Below, piece after piece: positions 8,535-15,922 of a DNA stretch of 17,327 nt. The stretch spans positions 1 through 17,327 of the forward strand of contig JAHHSM010000032.1 of NCBI GenBank assembly GCA_020025175.1, given 5' to 3'. This stretch comes from Oscillospiraceae bacterium (GTDB lineage: Bacteria; Bacillota; Clostridia; Oscillospirales; Oscillospiraceae). The position numbers were made by a program, and so were the translations under genes. Numbering within the stretch: position 1 is the first letter of the stretch; each line of letters begins with the position of its first letter. A model generated the notes under the pieces. That model ran no database searches. It saw nothing but the letters and a program-made list of their open reading frames with translations, and was not told where the DNA came from.

Positions 8535-9110
8535 ATGTCGAACACATTATTGCATTGTTGCTGTGCCCCGTGCTCCGTTCGCTGCATTGAAGATTTGCGT
8601 GCAGAGGGCATCGAACCGACAGCTTATTGGTATAACCCTACAATCCACCCTTATCAGGAGTACAAAGCCCGTCGTGATACGCTGGTGGCATATGCTCCCA
8701 GTATCAACATGGATTTGGTAGTAGATGAAGAATACGGTCTGCGTTCTTTTGTTCAGGCTGTATCCAACGATATCGATCACCGCTGCCGCTACTGTTATGC
8801 CTGCCGTTTGGATCGCACTGCGCATTATGCCGCAGAACACGGTTTTGACAGTTTCTCTACTACCCTCCTCATTTCCCCCTATCAGAATCACGAACTCATC
8901 CGCGAATTGGGCGAGATCACTGCCAAAAAATATCATGTGGCTTTTTTATATCGCGATTTCCGCCCCGGCTTTCGCGATGGTCACGAGAAAGCAAAAGCAT
9001 TAAACTTTTATATGCAAAAATATTGTGGTTGTATCTTCAGCGAGGAAGACCGCTATGCCAAAGCCATTGCACGCGATCAGAAAAATACCATGGTACATTT
9101 TGAGCATTAA
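8535..9110 (+). CDS. queH: Epoxyqueuosine reductase QueH
   Basis: Catalyses the last step of queuosine biosynthesis, reducing epoxyqueuosine in tRNA to queuosine; QueH (formerly DUF208) is the cobalamin-independent alternative to QueG. The 191 residues contain the family's Cys clusters: HCCCAPC (7-13), RCRYCYAC (83-90) and YCGC (163-166), which bind iron-sulfur and iron centres, together with WYNPTIHPYQEY (32-43) and DFRPGFR (141-147). An in-frame ATG at 8475 was rejected because it lies inside the -35 element. The ATG at 8535 has GGGAG nine nt upstream and begins with the usual short lead to the first Cys motif. It is a single-gene transcript between its promoter and a hairpin terminator. 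No other queuosine genes are in the window. Confidence 0.95.
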   Translation: MSNTLLHCCCAPCSVRCIEDLRAEGIEPTAYWYNPTIHPYQEYKARRDTLVAYAPSINMDLVVDEEYGLRSFVQAVSNDIDHRCRYCYACRLDRTAHYAAEHGFDSFSTTLLISPYQNHELIRELGEITAKKYHVAFLYRDFRPGFRDGHEKAKALNFYMQKYCGCIFSEEDRYAKAIARDQKNTMVHFEH

Positions 9111-9129
9111 ATCCGTCTGTGCGAAAGAA

Positions 9130-9169
9130 AACGGAACAAAGCAATTAAGGTGCTTCGTTCCGTTTTTTA
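9130..9169. terminator. Hairpin terminator after queH, probably bidirectional
   Basis: Arms AACGGAACaAAGCA (9130-9143) and TGCTTcGTTCCGTT (9151-9164) pair with one mismatch around a 7-nt loop, followed by a T-run on the plus strand. On the minus strand the stem is followed by TTCTTT, so it may also stop transcripts from the convergent DUF6512-like gene that ends at 9224. Confidence 0.85.
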
Positions 9170-9223
9170 TAATTCCAGCCTACTGAAATTCTTTATACAC
9201 ATCTATTATCCTTATATGGTCAG

Positions 9224-9721
9224 CTAGGGTATCGGCTCTATAAAAATTGGCAAATTCGCCGGAAATACCGAAAAAATTGCATACACACAGATCCATACAA
9301 AAACCAGCATACAAACCATCGGAAGTGCCTGTTTCGCAAAAGCAGTTTCGCCAACAACAGTTGCTGTCAGATATCCCAACAGCAGCAGAAGAATCCAAAT
9401 CACCGTATCCAGTATGGGACTGCAAATGCCACATACCATATGTAAAAACCAGTAAACAAACAACAATGCCACCGGCAATGCTGCCGGTATAAGCAGATAA
9501 GCGCAGATACTCCCCTTTTCCCAGCGCCTCGTATGCCACAAAAATATCGCCAAAACGCAGGGCCAAATCGCAATTTTTGATAATTCCCATACACTTGCAT
9601 TCTGCGGTGCACAAAATGCAAAAATGCCATCCGGGCATTTCTCATAACCATAACAAAAAAGCGCGCCAAAAATCAGCGTTGTCAGGAAAATACCAATGCA
9701 TTGTCCCATAGATCGATTCAT
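9224..9721 (-). CDS. DUF6512-like integral membrane protein
   Basis: A 165-residue hydrophobic protein with about five membrane segments (about 8-26, 47-62, 71-93, 103-123, 134-153). The stretch APQNASVWELSKIAIWP (38-54) resembles the AVNESVWEHLK...FWP motif I associate with DUF6512, a family without known function. The frame stays open upstream to 9883, but that part runs through the Sel1 gene's terminator and coding end. The ATG at 9721 has AAGGGAG about nine nt upstream, so it was chosen. I see no convincing promoter in the 53 bp between the Sel1 gene's terminator and this start; read-through or a weak promoter is possible. The family call is by motif memory only. Confidence 0.7.
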   Translation of the reverse strand: MNRSMGQCIGIFLTTLIFGALFCYGYEKCPDGIFAFCAPQNASVWELSKIAIWPCVLAIFLWHTRRWEKGSICAYLLIPAALPVALLFVYWFLHMVCGICSPILDTVIWILLLLLGYLTATVVGETAFAKQALPMVCMLVFVWICVYAIFSVFPANLPIFIEPIP

Positions 9722-9771
9722 GTATTTCCACTCCCTTCTGAAAAAATCTATGGTTTCAAAGATTTGAATAG

Positions 9772-9804
9772 AACAAAAAGAGGATGCTGAAGCATCCTCT
9801 TTTT
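9772..9804 (-). terminator. Terminator of the Sel1-repeat gene
   Basis: On the minus strand GAGGATGC-ttca-GCATCCTC forms a perfect stem followed by TTTTTGTTC. The hairpin starts at the stop codon of the Sel1 gene (stop at 9806-9804). The A-tract and T-tract flanking the stem also pair, lengthening it. Confidence 0.85.
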
Positions 9805-12464
9805 CATTCATTTTCTGCGATAATTTTTTCAAGCAGTGCCACTTCTGTTTCGTATCCGTAATCTTCTTTTTGATCGCTCTCATATGCCAGTTTTAATGCC
9901 GCGCGACATAAATCAAGCCCCTGTCTCTTTGCCTTTTTCATTCCAATTCCCAAGAACTTGCAGCGTCCAAGCCGCATCGTGCATTTCACACTGCCCAGCT
10001 TTTCGCCCTCTTCATAGCAGCGGCGCGCTTTTGCCGCATCCTGCTCTACAAAAATACCTTCCTCATAAAACCGCCCAAGCGCCCACCATGCATCGTTTTC
10101 ATTACCTTCAGCTGCTTTGCGGTAATGCTGATACGCCTCGTCCAAATGACCACCCTGTTCCAAATGCCATCCCATATTATATTCCGCCATGGCATTGCCT
10201 TGTTCAGCCGATTTACGGTAAAGCGCCATTGCCTTGTCAAGATCGCGCTCCACGCCCTCCCCCAGCGCATAACACTCGCCGAGATTATTCATGGCGGCGC
10301 TGTTTCCATGCCGCGCCCCCTGCTCATACCAGTAAACTGCCTGCTGCATATCCAGTTCCACACCTTCACCATGGGCATAGGACCAGCCAAGGCAGCACAT
10401 TGCTCCTGCATTGCCTGCGGCAGCGGCTGCACGGTACCAGCGAATGCCTTCTTCCAGATTTTTCTCCACGCCTTCGCCATGAGCATAAGACCAGCCAATG
10501 CAGAACATGGAACGAGCGTTGCCCGCTTCCGCGCCCTTCAGATACCATTCTGCTGCCTGCACAAAATCCTGCGCAACACCACAGCCACAGTCATAGCAAT
10601 TCGCCAGATTGCCCATCGCCATTGCGTTGCCGCCTTCTGCCGCATTGAGGTACCATTTGACGGCTGTTTCCGCATCCTTCTCCACGCCATAGCCATAGCG
10701 GTAGCAGCGCCCCAGATTGTTCATGGCGAGAAAATCTCCGCGTTCTGCACCCTGCTCATACAGCAGCGCAGCCTGCTTCAAATCTTGTGTAATACCATAC
10801 CCATTTTCATAGCACCAGCCGAGATTACACATGGCACGCGCATCCCCCAACTCTACTGCACCAGAATACCAGTATATCGCCTTTTTATAATCCTGCTCCA
10901 CGCCAAAGCCGCGCTCATAACACCAGCCGACACTCGTCATTGCTACGGCATAACCGCTTTCTGCTGCCTGCTCAAACCAATAGAACGCCAATGCATCGTC
11001 CTGCTCCACACCTGTTCCATCTTTATAACAGAACGCCAGTGCACACTGCGAATATTCAAAGCCATCTTCCGCTGCAATGCGATAGCATGCAACAGCACGC
11101 TTCCAGTCCTGCTCCACGCCAAAGCCACGCTCATAGCAAAATCCAATATTATGAATACAGCGGTTGCTGCCGAGTTCTGCGCCTGCACGATACCACCGCG
11201 CTGCTTCCTCCGCATTTTGCTTGACACCTTTTCCAAATTCATAGCACCACGCAAGGTTTGCCATGGCAGTCGCACTGCCTTTTTTAGCTGCTTTACGATA
11301 CCATTCAATCGCTTTTTCCCAACTTTGCTCAACACCATGTCCAATTTCATAGCAATATCCTAAATTAGCCATGGCATCGCCATAGCCACCTTCTGCACTG
11401 GCCCGATACCATTTTACAGCCACAAAAGAGTCCTGTGCAACACCACGTCCATGTTCGTAGCAGCACGCAAGATTATTCATGCATCGGAAATTACCAAGCA
11501 GTGCCCCTTTTTCATACCACGACACAGCGTCTTTCCAATTCTGCTCGATTCCATTTCCACTTTCGTAGCACCAACCAAGATTTGCCATGGCACGCACATC
11601 ACCCAATTCTGCCGCGCTGAAATACCAGCGCACCGCCTCTTCCCAATCTTGCTCAACACCACTCCCACTTTCGTAGCACCAGCCAAGATTCGTCATACCT
11701 CCCGTATGACCACTCTGTGCCGCTTTACGATACCATTCAATCGCAGCAGCCTGATTTTTCTTTTTCCCGAGTCCTCTTTCATAGCAGTATCCCAGATCAG
11801 TCATCGCTGCACCGATCCCGCTTTCTGCCGCTTCCTCAAACCATCGAACAGCATGCTCCCAGTTTTGCTCGACACCTTCGCCATATTGATAGCAAAGGCC
11901 AAGATGGTACATTGCCTCGCCATAACGTTGATAAGCAGAAGACCGCAGCCAAAATAATGTCTGCCCCAGATCTTTTTCCGTACCAACCCCCTGACTATAT
12001 GCACGAGAAAGCAGAAGTTGTCCGCGCGGCGAGCCAAGCTGCGCGGATTTTTTATAGCATTCAAAGGCAATATTCGGATTCTTTTTCGTTCCAATGCCAC
12101 ATTCATAGCACACACCAACACAGCAAATCGCATTGAGGCTGCCCATTTCCATAGCCTGCTCATACAACCAAAATGCCTCTTCAGGATTAGCCTCGACACC
12201 GTCCCCCTGCTCCAAACAGATGCCCAGATTACATGCTCCCAAAGCGCTCCCATGATATGCCGCTTGACGGAAACATTCTACCATCCGTTTTTTCCCAGAA
12301 GAACCCTGATCCATCCAGAAAGTACCCAAATTTGTCCAATCGTCACCGCTCATGGTTTTTTCCTGGATACGGACCAGATTTTTCCCACACTGTGGGCATG
12401 CTTTAGGCATTCTTTTGCCTTCAGCCCAATAATTACATTCATGATCGCCGCAGCGATAAATCAT
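9804..12464 (-). CDS. Large Sel1-repeat (TPR-like) protein with N-terminal zinc-ribbon-like segment
   Basis: An 886-residue solenoid protein with no signal peptide or membrane helix, so probably cytosolic. C5, C10, C23 and C26 (with H8) form a rubredoxin/zinc-ribbon-like N-terminus of about 30 residues. After one degenerate unit (41-73), residues 74-757 parse into 19 consecutive Sel1 repeats of exactly 36 residues with the pattern AMxNLGWCYExGxGVEQDxxxAVxWYxxAAExG. They are followed by a shortened 32-residue unit (758-789), a further 36-residue unit (790-825) and a diverged C-terminal tail. Sel1 repeats are protein-interaction scaffolds; no enzymatic domain is present. Position 10 of the repeat is Cys in 16 of the 19 full units. 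The ATG has AAGGAG eight nt upstream. The gene appears to be transcribed alone, from a promoter at 12521-12548 to a terminator at its stop codon. Its function is unknown. Confidence 0.93.
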   Translation of the reverse strand: MIYRCGDHECNYWAEGKRMPKACPQCGKNLVRIQEKTMSGDDWTNLGTFWMDQGSSGKKRMVECFRQAAYHGSALGACNLGICLEQGDGVEANPEEAFWLYEQAMEMGSLNAICCVGVCYECGIGTKKNPNIAFECYKKSAQLGSPRGQLLLSRAYSQGVGTEKDLGQTLFWLRSSAYQRYGEAMYHLGLCYQYGEGVEQNWEHAVRWFEEAAESGIGAAMTDLGYCYERGLGKKKNQAAAIEWYRKAAQSGHTGGMTNLGWCYESGSGVEQDWEEAVRWYFSAAELGDVRAMANLGWCYESGNGIEQNWKDAVSWYEKGALLGNFRCMNNLACCYEHGRGVAQDSFVAVKWYRASAEGGYGDAMANLGYCYEIGHGVEQSWEKAIEWYRKAAKKGSATAMANLAWCYEFGKGVKQNAEEAARWYRAGAELGSNRCIHNIGFCYERGFGVEQDWKRAVACYRIAAEDGFEYSQCALAFCYKDGTGVEQDDALAFYWFEQAAESGYAVAMTSVGWCYERGFGVEQDYKKAIYWYSGAVELGDARAMCNLGWCYENGYGITQDLKQAALLYEQGAERGDFLAMNNLGRCYRYGYGVEKDAETAVKWYLNAAEGGNAMAMGNLANCYDCGCGVAQDFVQAAEWYLKGAEAGNARSMFCIGWSYAHGEGVEKNLEEGIRWYRAAAAAGNAGAMCCLGWSYAHGEGVELDMQQAVYWYEQGARHGNSAAMNNLGECYALGEGVERDLDKAMALYRKSAEQGNAMAEYNMGWHLEQGGHLDEAYQHYRKAAEGNENDAWWALGRFYEEGIFVEQDAAKARRCYEEGEKLGSVKCTMRLGRCKFLGIGMKKAKRQGLDLCRAALKLAYESDQKEDYGYETEVALLEKIIAENE
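10194..12245 (-). repeat. Nineteen tandem 108-bp coding repeats (Sel1 units)
   Basis: These bases encode residues 74-757 of the Sel1 protein, 19 units of exactly 36 codons. Most units have diverged in DNA sequence. Units 17 and 18 share GWSYAHGEGVE and look like the most recent duplication. No unit contains an insertion or deletion. Confidence 0.85.
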
Positions 12465-12491
12465 ATTTCATTCTCCTTTTTGCTTTTCGTC

Positions 12492-12535
12492 AAAAAGCAG
12501 CGTGTTACACTATTTTTCATAGTATAACACGCTGC
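12492..12535 (-). terminator. Terminator of the ACT-hom-aspartate kinase operon
   Basis: Arms of 17 nt at 12497-12513 and 12519-12535 (GCAGCGTGTTA core) pair with one mismatch around a 5-nt loop. On the minus strand they are followed by TTTTT (12496-12492). The hairpin lies 26 bp after the aspartate kinase stop codon. Confidence 0.85.
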
Positions 12536-12548
12536 CCACAAAAATCAA
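12521..12548 (-). promoter_or_regulatory. Putative promoter of the Sel1-repeat gene, embedded in the upstream terminator
   Basis: On the minus strand TTGATT (12548-12543), a 16-bp spacer and TATACT (12526-12521), with TG preceding the -10 (extended -10). The -10 box sits in the first arm of the terminator hairpin. It is the only promoter-like sequence in the 96 bp between the two genes. Confidence 0.5.
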
Positions 12549-12560
12549 AGACTAAATGCT

Positions 12561-13775
12561 TTAGCTTTCAGCTCCAAAAAATTTATCATGCACAACTTTA
12601 ATAGCACGATTTGCATCATCCTTTTTAACAAGAACCGAAATACGAATTTCGGATGTTGCAATCATTTGGATATTGATGCCTCCATCATATAGTGCCTCGA
12701 ACATATCTGCAGCCACGCCTGCATGTGTCATCATACCTGCACCAACCAAACTGATCTTCGCCACATCGTAGTCAATTTCAATGCTGTCATAACCCATTGC
12801 ATCACGATTTTCTTCTAAAACTGCACGGGCCTTCTCCACACCGCTCATCGTGCAGGTAAAGCTGATATCTTTACTGCCATCGCGTCCAACTGACTGGAGA
12901 ATAATATCCACATTGACATTATTGCGGCTCAGCAAGGAGAATACTTTGAATGCAACACCTGGACGATCTGCTAAGCCGACAAGAGAGAATCTGACGATAT
13001 TATCCATCTTAGCAACACCGCCAATATTTGTCTTTTCCACTTTTACAACCTCCTTGACTTTTGTACCGGGCACAGGTTTCAAACTAGAAACTACTTCCAT
13101 ATTCACATGATATTTCTTTGCCAGCTCCACACTACGGTTATGCAGAACCTGTGCTCCTTGAGAGGCCAATTCCAACATATCTGCATAAGTGATTTCCGAC
13201 AATTTTTTTGCATTTGGCACTACACGAGGATCTGCCGTGTACACACCGTCTACATCCGTATAAATTTGACATAAATTTGCATGAAATGCTGCCGCCAAAG
13301 CAACCGCACTCGTATCAGAGCCGCCGCGCCCCAGCGTTGTGACATCCCCGAATGCATTGACACCCTGAAATCCTGCCACAATAATAATATTATTTTTATC
13401 CAGCTCCGTTTGGAGACGTTCCTTGGCAATTTTACGAATACGCGCATCCATATGCGTATTATTCGTTTGAAGACCAATCTGCCAGGCAAGCAATGATACT
13501 ACCGGAAGTCCGCGTTTTTCCAGTGCCATAGCACATAGTGCAATAGAAATTTGTTCACCGCTGGACAGCAGCATATCCATTTCCCGTCTGGATGCATTCG
13601 GATTGATCCGGTTTGCCTTTTCAATCAAATCATCTGTTGTATCTCCCTGTGCGGACAATACAACAATCACGTTATTGCCCGCTTTATAAGTATCTGCAAT
13701 AATATCGGCAACATGGTTGATACGCTCAGCATTCGCTACCGAACTGCCACCAAATTTCTGCACAATCAGGCCCAT
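12561..13775 (-). CDS. lysC: Aspartate kinase (monofunctional, tandem ACT domains)
   Basis: Phosphorylates aspartate, the first step towards lysine, threonine and methionine. The 404 residues include the nucleotide-binding KFGGSSV (7-13), the LLSSGEQ motif (69-75), QTNNTHMDARI (103-113) and GRGGSDTSAVALA (149-161), followed by two ACT domains (about 265-404) that normally mediate lysine or threonine feedback. The segment SLLAWQIG (94-101) has Leu-Ala where many homologues have Thr-Gly. The ATG has AGGAG nine nt upstream. It is the last gene of the operon, 56 bp after hom, and is followed by a strong terminator. The symbol lysC is used for the family; the true feedback ligand cannot be told from sequence. 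Confidence 0.95.
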   Translation of the reverse strand: MGLIVQKFGGSSVANAERINHVADIIADTYKAGNNVIVVLSAQGDTTDDLIEKANRINPNASRREMDMLLSSGEQISIALCAMALEKRGLPVVSLLAWQIGLQTNNTHMDARIRKIAKERLQTELDKNNIIIVAGFQGVNAFGDVTTLGRGGSDTSAVALAAAFHANLCQIYTDVDGVYTADPRVVPNAKKLSEITYADMLELASQGAQVLHNRSVELAKKYHVNMEVVSSLKPVPGTKVKEVVKVEKTNIGGVAKMDNIVRFSLVGLADRPGVAFKVFSLLSRNNVNVDIILQSVGRDGSKDISFTCTMSGVEKARAVLEENRDAMGYDSIEIDYDVAKISLVGAGMMTHAGVAADMFEALYDGGINIQMIATSEIRISVLVKKDDANRAIKVVHDKFFGAES

Positions 13776-13831
13776 TTATTTTCGCTCCTGTTCATTCTAC
13801 AAATTCTTCTTTTCCATTTTACGCATGAACA

Positions 13832-15031
13832 TTAGTTCAGTATACAAAGTTTAGCACAAACCTGCAACAGCTTTTCGCGCTCATTCAGCTCAGACAGCGG
13901 CATTTCAGATGTAATGAATGCAATTTCATCCTCATCATAAAGGATTTCGCTTTTTGGAAAAACTTCTTCTATCCGATCCAATCGATCCTTCACGCGGAAA
14001 TAGCACCGCATCGACAACGCCTCCGGCTCTCCGATAACTGCTTGATCATAAGCTGCCCAACCAATGTTTCTGCGACGGTTTTTATGCTGTGCCGCATCCA
14101 TCATATCTCCTACCACAGCGCTGGCTGTTGGCAGTTTGCCTGCTCCCGGGCCATAGAACATCACTTCACCCACAGCATTGCCACGCACCATGATCCCATT
14201 GAACACATCTTCCACGCTCGCAATCGGATAATGCTCTTCAACCAAATGCGGCGCAACATATGCATAAACTTTCCCATCCGCACCGCGTACCGCGCGTCCA
14301 AGAAGTTTGACGTGCCATCCAGCCTTTTCCCCAATTTCTACATCTTTCAAATTCAAATGAGAAATACCGGTTGTCGGCACACATTCCGGCAAAATCTCAC
14401 ATCCAAATGCCAAATCTGCCAGAATACAAATCTTGCGACAGGCATCGTGCCCTTCCACATCAGCTGTGGGATCTTTCTCTGCATATCCCATCGACTGCGC
14501 TTCTTTTAAGGCTGCATCAAATGCCACACCACCATGAACCATTCGGGAGAGAATATAATTGGTAGTACCATTCAAAATCCCAAAAACTTCTTCAATTCGA
14601 TTGCCTGCCAGACACTGAAACATGGGCCGCAGTACAGGAATACCGCCTCCAACCGCAGCTTCAAAAAGATAGTTCACATTTTTATCCGCAGCAATTTCCA
14701 GCAGTTCCCGCCCCTTTGTTGCCACCAATTCTTTATTTGAGGTAACAACATGCTTCTTTGCCGTCAATGCGCGTTTTGTATATTCATAGGCAATCCCGGC
14801 ACCACCGATCGTCTCTGCGATCACATCGATTTCCGGATCATGGACTATCGTTTCAAAATCGTGGACTATTTTATCTGAAAACGGACTATTTGGAAAATCA
14901 TGAATATCCAAAATATATTTCAAATGTACTGGTTGTCCGATTCGTTTTTCAATCAGCTCACAATTCATCGCAATGACATCTGCCACACCTTGACCGACCG
15001 TGCCGAATCCCATGATAGCTACATTGATCAT
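13832..15031 (-). CDS. hom: Homoserine dehydrogenase
   Basis: NAD(P)H-dependent reduction of aspartate semialdehyde to homoserine, the branch point to threonine and methionine. The 399 residues contain the nucleotide-binding GFGTVGQG (8-15), SNKELVA (98-104) and GYAEKDPTADVEGHDACRK (182-200) with the catalytic pair D196/K200. The C-terminus (about 340-399) starts like an ACT domain (MRCYFRVKDR), but the helix and loop that normally bind an effector are cut short, ending in EIAFITSEMPLSELNEREKL. Typical bacterial enzymes are about 430 residues. The start has GGGGGAG eight nt upstream and lies 29 bp after the UPF0735 gene, in the same operon. Confidence 0.96.
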   Translation of the reverse strand: MINVAIMGFGTVGQGVADVIAMNCELIEKRIGQPVHLKYILDIHDFPNSPFSDKIVHDFETIVHDPEIDVIAETIGGAGIAYEYTKRALTAKKHVVTSNKELVATKGRELLEIAADKNVNYLFEAAVGGGIPVLRPMFQCLAGNRIEEVFGILNGTTNYILSRMVHGGVAFDAALKEAQSMGYAEKDPTADVEGHDACRKICILADLAFGCEILPECVPTTGISHLNLKDVEIGEKAGWHVKLLGRAVRGADGKVYAYVAPHLVEEHYPIASVEDVFNGIMVRGNAVGEVMFYGPGAGKLPTASAVVGDMMDAAQHKNRRRNIGWAAYDQAVIGEPEALSMRCYFRVKDRLDRIEEVFPKSEILYDEDEIAFITSEMPLSELNEREKLLQVCAKLCILN

Positions 15032-15060
15032 ATCCTCTTCTCCCCCATCTGTTTTAATTC

Positions 15061-15501
15061 TTATCCTGCCAGAATTTCGAAGCGAATGATTTCTTCTTCA
15101 GATGATACATGGTTTACTAAATCTTCTAGGCTGACTATCATATCCGAAGTTTCTGCCGAAATGGTAACAGCAGCGCATCCGTTCGTCGGGATACTTTGAT
15201 TGATTGTTAAAATATTCGCTCCGCTTGAGGCAAAGATTGATAACACCGTTGAAAGCACACCGGTTTTGTCCTTTAACAAGGTGTAAAACGTTAAAATACG
15301 ACCAGATCGCATATTATTAAAAGGCATTACCATATCCTTGTATTTATAAAAAGCACTGCGGCTTACCTCAGCCAATCTGGTTGCTTCTCCCACAGTGGAG
15401 ACCTCGCCGGTCTCCAGCATTCTTTTCGCCTCAGCAACCTTCAGAAAGACTTCAGGCAACGCTTTCGCATCCACAATATAGTATTTTGGCGTGACGCCCA
15501 T
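15061..15501 (-). CDS. UPF0735 family ACT domain-containing protein
   Basis: A 146-residue protein. The N-terminal half has a helix-turn-helix-like stretch (about 35-58, STVGEATRLAEVSRSAFYKYKD). The C-terminal half (about 70-143) is an ACT domain with the classic KDKTGVLSTVLSIFASSGANILTINQ beginning. UPF0735 proteins often neighbour homoserine dehydrogenase genes in Firmicutes. ACT domains bind amino acids, so a regulatory role in the threonine branch is plausible but unproven. The ATG is preceded by GAGAGGTGG. It is the first gene of the operon, with a leader of about 35 nt and no attenuator or riboswitch visible. Confidence 0.9.
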   Translation of the reverse strand: MGVTPKYYIVDAKALPEVFLKVAEAKRMLETGEVSTVGEATRLAEVSRSAFYKYKDMVMPFNNMRSGRILTFYTLLKDKTGVLSTVLSIFASSGANILTINQSIPTNGCAAVTISAETSDMIVSLEDLVNHVSSEEEIIRFEILAG

Positions 15502-15543
15502 ATCTGTCCACCTCTCAAAAGCATTTGTTTTTAGATTAAATCC

Positions 15544-15572
15544 ATTTTAGCACAGCTTTTTATCCCTAGCAA
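15544..15572 (-). promoter_or_regulatory. Sigma-A promoter of the ACT-hom-aspartate kinase operon
   Basis: On the minus strand TTGCTA (15572-15567), a 17-bp spacer and TAAAAT (15549-15544), with TG one base upstream of the -10. The expected start is close to 15537. Confidence 0.65.
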
Positions 15573-15844
15573 CTATATATGTCACAAAAACCTCAGAAAT
15601 AAATTCCCCTTTTTGTGCAACTCTTCTACTTCCCCGCATTTTCTATCTCGTTCTTTGCTTGCAAACGCAGCTTATAGTATATTTTGCCTGTATCCACTAT
15701 TATGGAGGTTGGCGTACCCACTACATAAAAAATCTATATTGCATGAATATAGCTGCCGAACTACTTTTTCGCGTTTCTGTTATATCGGAAACCTCCTCAT
15801 AAACCTCCCATCTTATGCTGTTTCTTAAGGTTTTATGAACTATC
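15573..15844. other. Gene-free interval between divergent transcripts
   Basis: About 270 bp between the operon promoter on the minus strand and the PAP2 promoter on the plus strand. Open frames here (for example 15613-15828 plus) lack ribosome binding sites and family features. The one structure I see is a short inverted repeat CTATATT-gcatg-AATATAG at 15734-15752, which could be an operator or a weak hairpin. Confidence 0.5.
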
Positions 15845-15873
15845 TTGTCGAATAAAAAAAATCGTGCTATAAT
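15845..15873 (+). promoter_or_regulatory. Extended -10 promoter for the PAP2 gene
   Basis: TTGTCG (15845-15850), a 17-bp A-rich spacer and TATAAT (15868-15873) with TG one base upstream. The leader is about 43 nt. Confidence 0.7.
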
Positions 15874-15922
15874 CGGAACAAATTGAAGGTGAATTACTTT
15901 TTATAGATGAGGGAGCAGCAGA

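Noticed and set aside
9180..9638. 152-codon minus-strand frame overlapping the DUF6512-like gene
   Set aside because: Out-of-frame shadow of the membrane protein with no plausible ribosome binding site. The in-frame protein has coherent membrane segments and a family-like motif.
9722..9883. 54-codon N-terminal extension of the DUF6512-like protein
   Set aside because: It reads through the Sel1 gene's terminator hairpin and overlaps its coding end. A good ribosome binding site supports the ATG at 9721.
10125..11363. 412-codon plus-strand open frame antisense to the Sel1 gene
   Set aside because: The repeated 108-bp units keep the opposite frame open periodically. The translation is a Cys/His/Ile-rich repeat mirror with no family features.
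15502..15543. Possible lysine or threonine riboswitch or attenuator before the ACT-hom-aspartate kinase operon
   Set aside because: The predicted leader is only about 35 nt, with no hairpin pair or leader peptide, too short for a riboswitch or attenuator.
15613..15828. 71-codon plus-strand frame upstream of the PAP2 gene
   Set aside because: No ribosome binding site, no promoter fitting it, and a composition unlike a protein. Two shorter frames in the same stretch were dismissed for the same reasons.
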